Shown: positions 10,881-20,830 of the stretch, piece by piece
How the letters are laid out: the number at the start of each line of letters is the position of its first letter
Numbering within the stretch: position 1 is the first letter of the stretch
Origin: Acanthosepion esculentum
Lineage: Eukaryota > Mollusca > Cephalopoda > Sepiida > Sepiidae
Assembly: GCA_964036315.1 (NCBI GenBank)
Contig: OZ038508.1
Span: forward strand, 51,028,759 to 51,092,758
DNA: 64,000 nt
Reading direction: 5' to 3'
The notes under the pieces: generated by a model
Seen by the model: the letters and a program-made list of their open reading frames with translations, nothing else
What the model was told of the DNA's origin: nothing
Database searches by the model: none
Translations under genes and position numbers: made by a program

Positions 10881-11935
10881 AGAGGGGGAACAGGGCTGTG
10901 TATGTTTGCTTTCATAAATAACTTGCCTTGAATTATGTAAGTCAAAAAAGAACTTTTTTACAAATGTTTTGAATAAAAACAGACTCTGTTGCAATAGGCG
11001 ATAAAAGTGGATGTATCTTTCACTTGTTGACGGTCAAATGCGTAGAGAAGCCACTGTCACAAGTTCAGAGGCTATCGCAAATGCTACTTTTCATTACCTT
11101 CTATCTGATTCTTGCAAACCCCAACGAACAATTAAGCGCTTTCATTGCTAGAAAGCCGCCTACATAGCCCAACAATGGTCTAAAAAGTGTCCCTCCTATT
11201 TTGTTATATTCTGGTTCCGGTGGGTAGGGCTGCACAATTTATGACCATATTTCCTATCTGTTTTCATCTTTTCTTTTCTTTTTTTCTTGCATTTAACTAG
11301 CAAAACGTTCGCTGACACTGGCCACTGATATTAGTGTAGATAAAACGCTTTTGATGGCGACCAGTGTCTGGTTAAACATAATTCTGTAGCCTTTCTTTTA
11401 AATATGACGCTACGTGTCTGAAAGAACGTAACGGGGAGAGTCTCGTCTTGATATATAAGTCATTTATTCATACCAAACATTTTTCTTAGTAGTTTTTTAT
11501 CATTTTTCCCAACACATTATTCACACTGACTTTTATAATGCGTATTTGTTTAACTTCAAAAATAAATAAATTAACGTGATTCCGAGAAGTGTAAGAACTT
11601 ACCAATATGAACCAAAGTGCGCATCCATTTTGCAAGCGTGAGAAAGTTTTCTGTATAAACAACTGCCCCGAGCAGTTTTATAGCAGTCTCTCACATACCG
11701 CAGCGGAGAATGTTAAGGAAGACCTTCGTTTGAGGGTTCTACTGGGGTGGGGCACATACCACAGAAATCCGAGAGAATGCTTGGTTCCTCCCAAAAAAGT
11801 TTCAGGAATGCTTCCATCAATGCAAAACAAAATTGTATAAAGTGTGTGACTTAAGAAGGAGATAAAATTCAAAATTGATATGTATTGTAGTTTTCCTTTT
11901 ATTGCACTAACCCCGATCCTTTTTTTATCAGACTT
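10881..11935. other. Unassigned stretch, possibly unique sequence
   Basis: No repeat family seen elsewhere in the window, and less AT-rich in places. A 77-codon frame at 11607-11840 on + has four Cys but no known motif. I make no gene call. Confidence 0.4.
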
Positions 11936-11936
11936 C

Positions 11937-11981
<45 letters not shown>

Positions 11982-11999
11982 TAGATAGATAGATAGATA
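11937..11999. repeat. (TA)n(GA)n(GATA)n microsatellite
   Basis: Compound microsatellite flush against the next MITE. Confidence 0.95.
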
Positions 12000-12186
12000 C
12001 AGTGTAACCCGGATATAAGAGACCCTGATATAAGATAAACCCGGATATAAGAGATATTTTATCTGGTCCCAAATTAGAGCCTGTGTTAATGTATATATAA
12101 TAGACCAAACCCGGATATAAGATAAACCCGGATATAAGAGACTTATTCTCCGGTCCCGACAACTCTCTTATATCCGGGTTACACTG
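12000..12186 (-). mobile_element. CAGTG MITE copy c
   Basis: 187 bp with perfect CAGTGTAACCCGG / CCGGGTTACACTG ends flanked by TA on both sides. Orientation is opposite to copy d. Confidence 0.92.
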
Positions 12187-12269
12187 TATATAGATATAGA
12201 TATAAGTGATTGAAAAAATTACAAAAGTGAGTTGCACTCCCCCATAAGTATTGAATTTTATTGCATATA

Positions 12270-12454
12270 CAGTGTAACCCGGATATAAGAGAGTTGTCGG
12301 GACCGGAGAAGTATCTTATATCCGGGTTTCTCTTATATCCGGGTTTGGTCTATTATATATACATTAACACAGGCTCTAATTTGGGACCAGATAAAAATCG
12401 CTCTTATATCCGGGTTTCTCTTATATCCGGGTCTCTTATATCCGGGTTACACTG
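12270..12454 (+). mobile_element. CAGTG MITE copy d
   Basis: 185 bp with intact ends. Its centre TCTATTATATATACATTAAC is the reference used below to read the nested insertion in copy e. Confidence 0.93.
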
Positions 12455-12504
12455 TAATTATCATTCAAGAAGTCTAATACTAAGCACTTTATTAGGATAA
12501 GTTC

Positions 12505-12648
12505 TTTACACTATTTATATATTATATCTTTGTTGTTGTTGTTATCACAATGTTTCGGTCATAGTGGAAGTTCAGAGGTCAAAATGGCCGAAACGTGATA
12601 ACAATAACAACAATGAGGACAATAGTCTGAATATAAATAGTGTAAGTA
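12505..12648. repeat. Palindrome with GGCCGAAACG motif
   Basis: The left arm (ACACTATTTATATA, then TTGTTGTTGTTATCAC) pairs with the right arm (GTGATAACAATAACAA, then ATAAATAGTGT). The centre reads TTTCGGTCAT / ATGGCCGAAAC. Similar sequence occurs at 9301-9370 and 57205-57265. Confidence 0.75.
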
Positions 12649-12751
12649 ATGATAACACTTCATCCCAGAAATTCAGACAAAAATTAGCATAAATTCTGTT
12701 CAACTTTATATATGTTAAATTATATAATTTTACATATCATAATTACTACTA

Positions 12752-13107
12752 AAGTGTAACCCGGATATAAACGAGATGTCGGGACCGGAGAAGTATCTTA
12801 TATCCGGGTTTTTCTTATATCCGGGTTTGGTCTATTATATACAGTGTAACCCGGATATAAGAGAGTTTTCGGGACCGGAGAAGAAGTCTCTTATATCCGG
12901 TTTATCTTATATCCGGGTTTGGTCTATTTTGTTTTATTAACACAGGCTCTAATTTGGGACCGGATAAAAATCTCTCTTATATCCGGGTTTCTTTATATCA
13001 GGGTCTCTTATATCCGGCTTACACTGTATACATTAACACAGGCTCTAATTTGGGGCCAGAGAAAATCTCTCTTATACCCGGGTTTCTCTTATATCCGGGT
13101 TACACTG
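12752..13107 (+). mobile_element. CAGTG MITE copy e (outer), split by another copy
   Basis: Left part 12752-12841 and right part 13029-13107 together make one family member with its first base changed (AAGTG). It is interrupted at its central TA by copy e'. Confidence 0.92.
12842..13026 (+). mobile_element. CAGTG MITE copy e' (inner, nested)
   Basis: A complete 185-bp copy flanked by TA at 12840-12841 and 13027-13028. Removing it with one TA gives exactly the uninterrupted centre seen in copy d. This establishes TA as the target duplication. Confidence 0.95.
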
Positions 13108-13185
13108 TATTAATAACTATATTATGATTTGATTTGACTTTATAATATATATATATAGATAGACAGATATTGTATAAATTATATA

Positions 13186-13314
13186 CAGTGTAACCCGGAT
13201 ATAAGAGAGTTATATCCGGGTTTGGTCTATTTTGTTTAGGTAAGTATGGCTCTAATTTGGGACCAGAGAAAATCTCTCTTATATCCGGGTTTCTCTTATA
13301 TCCGGGTTACACTG
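13186..13314 (+). mobile_element. CAGTG MITE copy f, internally deleted
   Basis: Only 129 bp. The left internal CGGGACCGGAG block is missing while both ends are intact, so ends and right half suffice for recognition as a family member. Confidence 0.9.
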
Positions 13315-13331
13315 TATATCGTATAAATTAC

Positions 13332-13361
13332 ACGCACACACATGCACACACATACACACAC

Positions 13362-13406
<45 letters not shown>
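13332..13406. repeat. (CA)n and (GATA)n microsatellite
   Basis: CACA-type run followed by a GATA run. Confidence 0.95.
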
Positions 13407-13410
<4 letters not shown>

Positions 13411-13505
13411 CTGGCCACTCGTATTCGAGGATAACCGTCTACTAGGTCTAGGAGACGTCTGCTCTGTGGTTTATACTGCAAATATACTGCGCAGACCTTT
13501 GTTAC
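13407..13505 (-). repeat. Dispersed repeat shared with 45885-45995
   Basis: CTGGCCACT, GAGGATA.CCGTCTACTAG and TGGTTTATACTGCAA match the reverse complement of 45885-45995. Function unknown; possibly a SINE tail. Confidence 0.55.
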
Positions 13506-13521
13506 AGTTTATGGAAAAGAT

Positions 13522-13522
<1 letters not shown>

Positions 13523-13562
<40 letters not shown>

Positions 13563-13567
13563 TATAG

Positions 13568-13580
<13 letters not shown>
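13523..13580. repeat. (TA)n microsatellite
   Basis: TA run next to the LINE poly(A) tail. Confidence 0.95.
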
Positions 13581-13600
<20 letters not shown>

Positions 13601-14100
13601 GCGTAACACCCCGAGCAAGGCCGGTGGCCACTATCACGCAAGGGGTTACAGAAGGGTTGGAGGAAGAGCAGATAGGAGTGGTAAAGGAAGGGATGTGGTT
13701 TGGTGGCGTCCGCTTCCTCCGAGGGTCAGCAACTAAGTGAGATTGTTGCCACCTCACCACGAAAACGAAAACTGCTATCAGTTGGGTCACGTGTTGGCCC
13801 ACACGAAAAAAAATGTGTGTGGGTGTCTTTCGCGGACCCTAATGTCACTCGCCCCTATCTGCCAAACAGCGTTTATCTCGTCTACGGTCAGAGACTGGAT
13901 AGGAAATGGGAGGAAGGGGTAAGGTTCCTTTCCGGGAACTGGCCCTGACTTATCTGGACATAAAAATAATATATAACCCACAATCTGCGTACTCAAGAAA
14001 TAAGGTTATCAAGGGTCATATGTTTCGATCGAGGTGGGGAGGTTACGGGAGATATAGGGCGAGAGCAGATAGGAATGGAAGATGTCAGGAAGTGGATAGA

Positions 14101-14442
14101 TCAAGGCAACTGGAGATGACGATTGACGCTACACTTAAACCGTTGGAGATTGTATTTGTCAGGGAAACAGTAATAGGGAAGGGAGTTCCATAGGCGAGAT
14201 GTGCGTGACATGAAGCTATTGGAGTAAAAAAGACGTCTACACCTAACAGTTTCAACGGTGAAGGGGTGGGAACGGGATGCCAGCCTCGTAGGACGCTTGA
14301 ATTCACGAGGCTTAGGGACAAGTGAAAGCAACTCCTCAGAGCAATTACCGTGGAAGTACTTGTAGAAAAGGCAGAGTGATGCAACATTGCGTCTGTGAGA
14401 GAGCGACTGCAGACGAGATGACAGATCAGGGCCAACCGCATT
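14101..14442 (-). pseudogene. In-frame continuation of LINE ORF2 after a single stop
   Basis: Immediately after the TGA the same frame continues for 113 codons with the conserved tail: GPDLSSRLQSLSHRRNVASLCLFYKYFHGN, RLASRSHPFTVE, RTSRLWNSLP and CFPDKYNLQRFKCSVNRHL, to its own TGA. Other copies in this window have Cys (TGC) where this copy has TGA (compare RRICNV at 55070 and 56830). One substitution therefore separates this copy from an open frame of about 997 codons. Confidence 0.9.
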
Positions 14443-17094
14443 TCATATCCGTCTCTGGATCTTATCAAGAACCCCGAGGCAACACGCAGGGGCCCCAGAC
14501 CATAAATGGCAGCAATACTCCATGCAAGGTCGAATGGTAGACTTATAGACCTGGAGGATCGATTCAGGGGAGAAGAATTTCCTGGCTCGGCACAGGGAAC
14601 CAACTTTTCTAGCGGTGGATGATGCAATTGACTCGATGTATTTGTTCCATCTCAGATCAGCGGACAGCGTGAGACCGAGCAGCCGCAGAGAGGAACTCTC
14701 GAGAAGTTGGTCCTCAGACATTCTGATGGGATGCAGGGATGGGTCCTTGTGGTGGTTAATGGAGAGCAATTTTGTTTTAGAGGCATTAAAGTTGACCATC
14801 CATTTCTCTCCCCAGTCCACAACCGATTGGAGGTCCTTTTCAATTCGAGCTGCCAGGTTAATTTTGTCCGCCTCAGTAGATTTGTGGTTGAGGCAGGAGT
14901 AAATAGTAGTGTCGTCAGCGTAGATACCGACTTGGGAGTCTATGGCGTCTGGAAGGTCATTTATAAATATGAGGAACAGAGTAGGGCCAAGGATGGAGCC
15001 TTGAGGAACACCAGCAGTAGTGGGATAGGAGTTGGAGAAGGATCCACTGAGAACAACCTTCAAATCCCGGTTTGATAGGAACGATTGAATTAGGTCAAAC
15101 AATCGACCTGTGATACCATAACCCCGGAGCTTGCGAAGGAGGCCGGCATGCCAAACCCTATCGAATGCCTTGGAGATGTCAAGGGCCACGGCACGGGCTT
15201 CGCCGTTACTATGGATAGCTTGGTAGACAAATTCAGTGATGGCCGTAAGCACATCGGCAGTAGACCGGGCAAAGCGGAAACCATACTGCTTGTCTGAGAG
15301 CAGATCGTGGGATATCAGGTGAGTAGTCACTTCGGCGTTGATAATGGCCTCGAAGACTTTGCCGAAGATGGGAAGGAGACTGATAGGACGGTAATTAGAA
15401 GGGTTGGAGGGGTCGCCAGAGTTCTTAAAGACAGGAACAATGGTAGAGGACTTCCAGCAGTCAGGAAAACAGGAGTCCTTGAGGCAGCGGTTGTACAATT
15501 TAGAGAGGGCAGGTGCCAGTTCAGGTGCGCATTTCTTCAGGACAATGGCTGGTATTCCGTCGCCGCCGGTAGCCTTGTGGGGATCTAAGTTAGAAATAAT
15601 GCCCAGTACCGACGACGGGGTTATGTGCAGGCCGTCCAGTAGGGCCTCAGTTCTGGGAGGGAAGTCGGGCAAGGGTACCCCAGAGGAGTCAAGCATAGAA
15701 TTGGAAGAAAACTTTCGAGCGAAGCATTCGGCCTTGTCGGCAGAGGTGGTCAGGACCTCAAACTGATTGAACAGTGGAGGAATGGAGGGTTTGTTACTAT
15801 TCAGAACGCTCTTGCAGAGGCGCCAATAGTCCTTGGAGCCAAATTTGCGGGATGCAATACGTTCCTTCATCCGAGCTGCAAATAGTGCCTTGGCATTGTC
15901 GAGGGTACGCTTACACTCATTGCGTGCAGAGGTAAATAGACGTCTGTTGGAGTCGGACATGTCACTACGAAAACGGTGGAAGAAGTGGTTCCTATGGGCA
16001 ATGGCGGCTGAGCAAGCAGCTGTGAACCAGGGGGAGGAGCGCGGTTTGACCTTGAATTTCCTGGAGGGGATGAAAGCTTCGATACCGGCTTTGATCCAGG
16101 AGGAGAACTCAGAAGCACAGTCATGAGTGGGGAGCTTAAATACAGCATCCCAGGGGACATCGCGGAGGAAGTCCCGAAACGAGTCCCAGTCAGCCCGTTG
16201 GTAGCAGAAAGTGGTTCTGGTGGTAGGAGGTTCTTTGTAGGGGGTGGGGCTGAAGGAGATACTAACAGACACGACAGCATGATCGGAGTTACCGATAGGA
16301 CAGAGCTGCGTGGCACTACACGACTCAGGGATGGAGGTAAAACACAGGTCGAGGAGTGAGGGCTTACAGTCACGATTGTAGGAAAAACGCGTGGGGAAAT
16401 CGATTATCTGAGTGAGGGATTGAGAGATTGAAAAGTTAAGAGTATGAACGCCAGCGAGGTCAGTGGTAGCGTTCTGTAGCCACTGGTTGTGATGGGCGTT
16501 GAAATCACCAAACACAAATATGTGAGCAGACGGGTGGACAGAGAGGGCCTTATCAACGCTGTCAGAAATGACATCGAGTATCCCGCAGTCCTGAGAGGAT
16601 GGAGAGCGGTAGAGGAAGAAAAGATAGCTTACAGCATTGAGAAGAGATAGGCGGAGACATAAGTAGGAATGATCAGGCGATTCGAGAGAGGTCTCTCTAG
16701 CCAGAGGGAGATGGTCCTTGACGTAGACACCCAGACCATGCTTGTGGGTTAGAGAGTCTTTTCTGAGGAGTGGGAGGTATCCAGGGATCGAGAGATCGGA
16801 GGAAGGGATAGAGGAGTTAAGATTGGTCTCACACAGGGCGAGTATATCCGGGCACTTAGCTATGAGGAAAGACTCAACGCTGCAGAAGTTGGTTCTAATG
16901 CCGCGGATGTTAGAGAAGGAGATATTTAGAGGTTTGGGTGATTTTTGGAAGGCTGGTTTAGCTTTGTATTTCAGTTTTTTGTAATTCATGTTGGTAATTG
17001 GTTTTGGAAAGAGGGAGAAGGCCTGAGTTAAAGGAAGTCGACGGTTGATACCCATGACGCGAACAGAGAGGGGGATTGGCACAGCAAGATTCAT
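14443..17094 (-). CDS. LINE ORF2: AP endonuclease plus reverse transcriptase, 883 codons
   Basis: The longest real coding frame in the window. It encodes the protein that nicks target DNA and reverse transcribes the LINE RNA. An exonuclease-endonuclease-phosphatase domain spans about residues 55-285: SFSNIRGI, catalytic Glu in LCETNL (89), GDFNAHHNQW (196-205) and NSDHA (269-273). A linker precedes the reverse transcriptase at about 545-800: NYRPISLLP (567-575), Asp in VALDISKAFD (639), AGVPQGSILGP (694-704) and the YADD box at 725-728. The C-terminal region has RWNKYIES, STIRPCMEYCCHLWSG and DKIQRRI. All catalytic residues named are intact. The start is the first Met of the frame; the endonuclease homology begins only at about residue 55, so a later Met (36) is possible. 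The frame ends at a premature TGA. Confidence 0.93.
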   Translation of the reverse strand: MNLAVPIPLSVRVMGINRRLPLTQAFSLFPKPITNMNYKKLKYKAKPAFQKSPKPLNISFSNIRGIRTNFCSVESFLIAKCPDILALCETNLNSSIPSSDLSIPGYLPLLRKDSLTHKHGLGVYVKDHLPLARETSLESPDHSYLCLRLSLLNAVSYLFFLYRSPSSQDCGILDVISDSVDKALSVHPSAHIFVFGDFNAHHNQWLQNATTDLAGVHTLNFSISQSLTQIIDFPTRFSYNRDCKPSLLDLCFTSIPESCSATQLCPIGNSDHAVVSVSISFSPTPYKEPPTTRTTFCYQRADWDSFRDFLRDVPWDAVFKLPTHDCASEFSSWIKAGIEAFIPSRKFKVKPRSSPWFTAACSAAIAHRNHFFHRFRSDMSDSNRRLFTSARNECKRTLDNAKALFAARMKERIASRKFGSKDYWRLCKSVLNSNKPSIPPLFNQFEVLTTSADKAECFARKFSSNSMLDSSGVPLPDFPPRTEALLDGLHITPSSVLGIISNLDPHKATGGDGIPAIVLKKCAPELAPALSKLYNRCLKDSCFPDCWKSSTIVPVFKNSGDPSNPSNYRPISLLPIFGKVFEAIINAEVTTHLISHDLLSDKQYGFRFARSTADVLTAITEFVYQAIHSNGEARAVALDISKAFDRVWHAGLLRKLRGYGITGRLFDLIQSFLSNRDLKVVLSGSFSNSYPTTAGVPQGSILGPTLFLIFINDLPDAIDSQVGIYADDTTIYSCLNHKSTEADKINLAARIEKDLQSVVDWGEKWMVNFNASKTKLLSINHHKDPSLHPIRMSEDQLLESSSLRLLGLTLSADLRWNKYIESIASSTARKVGSLCRARKFFSPESILQVYKSTIRPCMEYCCHLWSGAPACCLGVLDKIQRRI

Positions 17095-17110
17095 AATGTG
17101 GCCTCAGGGT

Positions 17111-17975
17111 TGCCCACCGGAAATGACTGCAGGGACACCTATCCATGCGCGACATGGCACTACAGACACCCCGATATTATGCAACTGTTGATCAGAGCGG
17201 CCGCTCAAGACGCTACGCAAGAGTTAGGGCTCCTAACTACCAGTCGGAAACAGCAACCAGGTAACTGTCAACCGTGTACCCTCAGAATGAACAGGCAATG
17301 CCACAGACTGCGCGCATCATGGGAGGAACACAACGACACCAGTACAGAGGCCAGTGAGCGGGAGAAAGAGATCCGGGAACCCCTTCCTAAACACGAAACA
17401 AGGTTTGGGCCTCTACTCGCGTTCAATAGAAGAGGGAGGAGTGTTGACCGGGCGGTAGGAAAGCCTACCTTCTCCAATTACATAAAACATATACAACGAT
17501 GACAGAACAAAGGACATATACAAGTTGAGGGTACTGGGGGATAGGAAAGACATATGGTACTAAGTTTTAACTTAGTATAAGTCCCAGTGGTCTATATTAA
17601 AAACAAACAAAATTGGACAAGGGGAAAAAGAGGTTAGCAGGCGTTAGTTTTTGGCAAGAAAAGAAAAAGAAAAATAAATAAATAAATAAAATTAAATTAA
17701 AAAATAGTTATTAATAAAGTATTTACTCACTGGGATTCAGTTTTAATATCGACGACATACTTCGCAAAAGACACAAGCGATAGTTGGCGGCACGCTCGAT
17801 TCCCCGGGCTTCAAGTTACAAAGAACGCAGTGTTGGTGGCAGTGGGGAGGGGTCGTACGACCGCTGTTCCACCACCGCAACAGTGGGCCGGGGGAGGAAG
17901 GGCTTTTTGTAGGAGAAAGTCCAGAACAAAATGGCACCCATTCTGACCACCAGAACTTATCGAGCCGAACGAGTT
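17111..17975. other. Upstream region of the LINE, unassigned
   Basis: Probably the 5' untranslated region of the minus-strand LINE plus flanking DNA. It is less AT-rich than its surroundings. A minus-strand frame ends CVLCNLKPGESSV...CVFCEVCRRY (near 17750-17840), with paired Cys but no recognisable zinc-finger spacing. No ORF1 identified. Confidence 0.4.

Positions 17976-17977
<2 letters not shown>

Positions 17978-18033
<56 letters not shown>
17978..18033. repeat. (TA)n(GA)n microsatellite
   Basis: TA run followed by a GA run. Confidence 0.95.
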
Positions 18034-18038
<5 letters not shown>

Positions 18039-18159
18039 GACAAACTGGAAACTGTTTTTTGACACGTTTCATCTGTTAGGATTTCACATGCACACGATAC
18101 GGGGTAGTTTCAAAATTTGGGGAAGAATATTTTTTACACTATATTTTTTCCAATCTAGC

Positions 18160-18640
18160 CAAATTCATCTGTATTTTTTTTTCTTTTTCTCTCCATCACC
18201 TTTGTTCCTGACTATCCCACACTGTGACAATATAAAATCTACCAAGAATGGTGATATATTGTAAGAGCCTGGTCGCAAATTTATCGTGGTTGAACTAGCA
18301 GTCAAGGTACTTTTCAAACATTTTCGTATCAGCAGAATATTTTCTCTTTTAATCAAAGTAGCATTCCCAATGTCAAAATTGTGGTCTGTTTTGTTACGGT
18401 GAACAACCAATGCGTTTTGTGTGTTGTTATATAAAATATCCCTTTTGTGTTCATGTAGTCTCTTATATAAACTTCTTGAGGTTTCTCAAATGTATTCATT
18501 CTGGGAATTCCTGCATTTGATAAAGTAAATTCCTCCAAGTTTTCGCTGGTTGTTTTGTTTTTTATTAAGTCTTTGTGAATTTGTGAATTTTCGGTAGTCC
18601 GTAGAAATTCATCGTTTTTGAGATGAAGTTTATTCGGAAT
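18160..18640 (-). pseudogene. PLE fragment with GIY-YIG endonuclease
   Basis: Minus strand, two frames. GLPKIH is followed by GGIYFIKC..CQNEYI, then a stop where Gly of the YIG is expected, ETSRSLYKRLHEHKRDIL, and NALVVHRNKTDHNFDIGNATLIKR...GSYNISPFL. This is the GIY-YIG nuclease at the C-terminus of a Penelope-like element. One frameshift separates the halves. A related C-terminus is at 31590-31770 and 21340-21560. Confidence 0.8.
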
Positions 18641-18678
18641 TCCTTCTTTTTTTTTTCTTTTTTTTCTTTTTACCGTGC

Positions 18679-18871
18679 AAATTACTCTTTTTGAGTAATT
18701 TCACGTCTACTTATCATCTCTCAGTGGCGTCTCTGGGGAACAGCTGCCCGAAGCCGTGCCTTCTCATTGAACTAGTGAGAAGGATCGGTACAAGCACCGA
18801 GGTCAGTGCAACCAAAGGTTGCGGGGGCTCAGGGAATTTTTGTTCCTTGCCCGGGTGCACGCGCTCGGGCT
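18679..18871. other. Row of six consecutive short hairpins
   Basis: Six adjacent stem-loops: AAATTACTC/GAGTAATTT (18679-18701), CCTTCTCA/TGAGAAGG (18759-18783), CGGT/ACCG (18786-18799), GCAACC/GGTTGC (18808-18822), AGGGAA/TTCCTT (18831-18848) and GCCCG/CGGGC (18849-18870). The segment is GC-rich against AT-rich flanks and interrupts PLE sequence. Not recognised as a known RNA. Confidence 0.5.
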
Positions 18872-18901
18872 CCTCACATTAAACCGACCTTGTGTTACAA
18901 T

Positions 18902-20087
18902 CTAACCTCGTAAGGGGTTGTGTAAATACAAATTCCTTTTTCTTTTTTTGTTAATATTCTTATTATATGTTGCACAGAGCTTTGTAATTTGTGATATAAT
19001 ATTTTTATCTATGTTAGGATCGATTAATTTGTAGTCGTTCTTATCCCCTAGTGCCTCTAGAATTTTTGTTTTATCGTATATTTTCTCCATCTCTATCTAT
19101 AAAAGGCAGAATGCGTGTGTGTGTGTGGGGGGGGGGGTAACGAATGCACGGCCGCAATTTTCGACGGATTTGCACCAAAATTTACATGCACATGCTCCAA
19201 GTTAGTGAAAAGGCAAGACCTACTTTGCATTTCCCAACTCCCATAGATAGTGGAAATAATCGATTTTTTCATGCTTCTACAGCAGTTTTCATGTAGTTTG
19301 CGGCCATTTTCTACTGGCCAGAGTGAGAGCCTATAGCTGGCTGCCACGAATAGGCAGGAAGATTCTATTTGCCAGCGCGAGAGCTAACAGCTGACTGACA
19401 CGAATGTTAACTAGCATGCTAGCATGCAAAAAGAAATCGATAGCTGCATTCGTCACAAGTGGGAAAAATTTAAATCTGCATGGCACTTTACTCCAATTAG
19501 CTCATTCGCTTGCTTAAACTCAACGTTGATTCTGATTCCGCAGAACTGGGTTGTGTGTGAAAAAGTATTTGTTGTTAACATTCTTTTTCCATTCGGTTTT
19601 TCAAGTTACGAGTTCGTTTTTTAAAGCTGATCGTTTTGTGTTCATTTTGTTTAGTGCTTTTTTCGTAACGGATTTAATGTTTAGTATAGAGCTTAGAAAA
19701 AATTCGCAGTGTGAGATAGGCAAGAAGTAAGGCATGTAGCGACATCAGCACGGCAAAGGGCACTCATTTAAAGGCAAGAAAGGGCAAAAATAATTTGAGT
19801 CAAGTGATAGCGATTGTTGTATGAGTCGTACGATTTTTTAATCAAGCACGGGCAACGCCGGGTTATGCCGCTAGTGATAACTATAGTGCTGCATTTTGAT
19901 CTTTTCCTTTATAATTATGTTGTTATTTCTCCGGATCTTCTCTAAGGCTCGTCTTTGTCAGTATATAAGGTTGTTGAATGATTTGGATTTTTATTGTAGG
20001 TTGAGGTTCTAGAGATTTTCAAAAATATGTTTAGTTCATTTCTATTATTGTTTTTGTTTGGAAAGAATTTAGATTTATCTTTTATTA
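18902..20087 (-). pseudogene. PLE reverse transcriptase N-terminal fragment, split by a Helitron-like insert
   Basis: Minus strand. About 19880-20087 gives RLEKIRRNNNIIIK leading into an STIV block, resembling the PLE 'KADKGNSTVI' block, with a frameshift. 18902-19092 continues EKIYDKTKILEALGDKNDYKLIDPNIDK. The two parts meet across the 784-bp insert. Family assignment of this N-terminal part is weaker than for the GIY-YIG parts. Confidence 0.55.
19093..19876 (+). mobile_element. Non-autonomous Helitron-like element
   Basis: The start TCTATCTATAAAAGGCAGAA and the end GGGCAACGCCGGGTTATGCC followed by GCTAGT are typical of Helitron2/Helentron-type elements. The 3' hairpin CGGGCAACGCCGGG(T) lies just before a terminal CTAGT. 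No Rep or helicase coding capacity. It is inserted in PLE sequence without an obvious target duplication, as expected for rolling-circle insertion. Confidence 0.75.
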
Positions 20088-20830
20088 ATGAGTCATATTA
20101 GCAGGATCAGCCTGTCCAACTACATACTACAACCATTTACTAAACAGATTAAGAGCTACATCAGAGACAATATCCACTTTCTTAGCTCAATACCGCAAAA
20201 CGAAGATCCGCGAACACTCATGGCAACGTTTGACATCAGTAGCCTGTATAGCAATATACCCCATGAATTAGATAAACAGGAAATCTCATTTTGAATTGAA
20301 AAACACACAGAAATACTACATTCCAGATTCACCAAGGAATTCATTATCGATAGTATAGACCTAATACTGAAAAACAACACTTTTGAATTTGACAACAAAA
20401 ACTATATCCAAACCTTAGGTACTGCAATGGGAACGAAAATGGCACCAACGTATGCCACCCTGTCATTAGCTAACCTAGACCAACTACGAAATCCAAAGAA
20501 ACGCAACATCGAAAAAATTCTAGCATATATATCTCAACATACAAGAACAACCCAGAACTACAGTGTAACCCGGATATAAGAGAGTTGTCGTTCGGGAGAG
20601 TAAGTATCTTATATCCGGGTTTCTCTTATATCCGGGTTTGGTCTATTATATATACATTAACACAGGCTCTAATTTGAGACCAGAGAAAATCTCTCTTATA
20701 TCCGGGTTTCTCTTATATTCGGATTTCTCTTATATCCGGGTCTCTTATATCCGGGTTACACTGTATTTACAGAAAATAAAAGAAATCTAGACCTAGTTTC
20801 TGTTGGGAAAAACACGTGTTTCTTGGAATA
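20088..20830 (+). pseudogene. PLE reverse transcriptase fragment, plus strand
   Basis: RT core of a Penelope-like element: LMATFDISSLYSNIPHE contains the first catalytic Asp block, then IDLILKNNTFEFDNKNYIQTLGTAMGTKMAPTYATL. A deletion removes the YLDD/YRDD region and joins directly to LRNPKKRNIEKILAYIS. One stop at 20292. A MITE (20561-20763) interrupts the following NPEL/FTENKRN sequence. It is convergent with the minus-strand PLE pieces on both sides. Confidence 0.8.
20561..20763 (+). mobile_element. CAGTG MITE copy g, inside a PLE
   Basis: 203 bp with perfect ends, flanked by TA. Removing it and one TA rejoins the PLE reading frame (NPEL + FTENKRN), so the MITE inserted after the PLE. Confidence 0.93.

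Larger units (their letters stand above)
13581..17110 (-). mobile_element. LINE family A, near full-length (Jockey/CR1/L2 group)
   Basis: A non-LTR retrotransposon on the minus strand. A poly(T) run at 13581-13598 is the poly(A) tail. It follows a 3' end (GTAACACC..., CCTTGCTCGGGGTG) also seen at 32235, 47390 and 56400. ORF2 is at 14101-17094. The 3' untranslated part contains an unexplained segment at about 13700-14045, flanked by related sequences (GAGCAGATAGGA at both sides), perhaps an insert. The 5' limit is unresolved: no ORF1 was recognised between 17100 and 17970. Confidence 0.8.

Noticed and set aside
14615..16373. Several 80-168 codon frames opposite the LINE ORF
   Set aside because: Antisense or out-of-frame shadows of the 883-codon ORF2.
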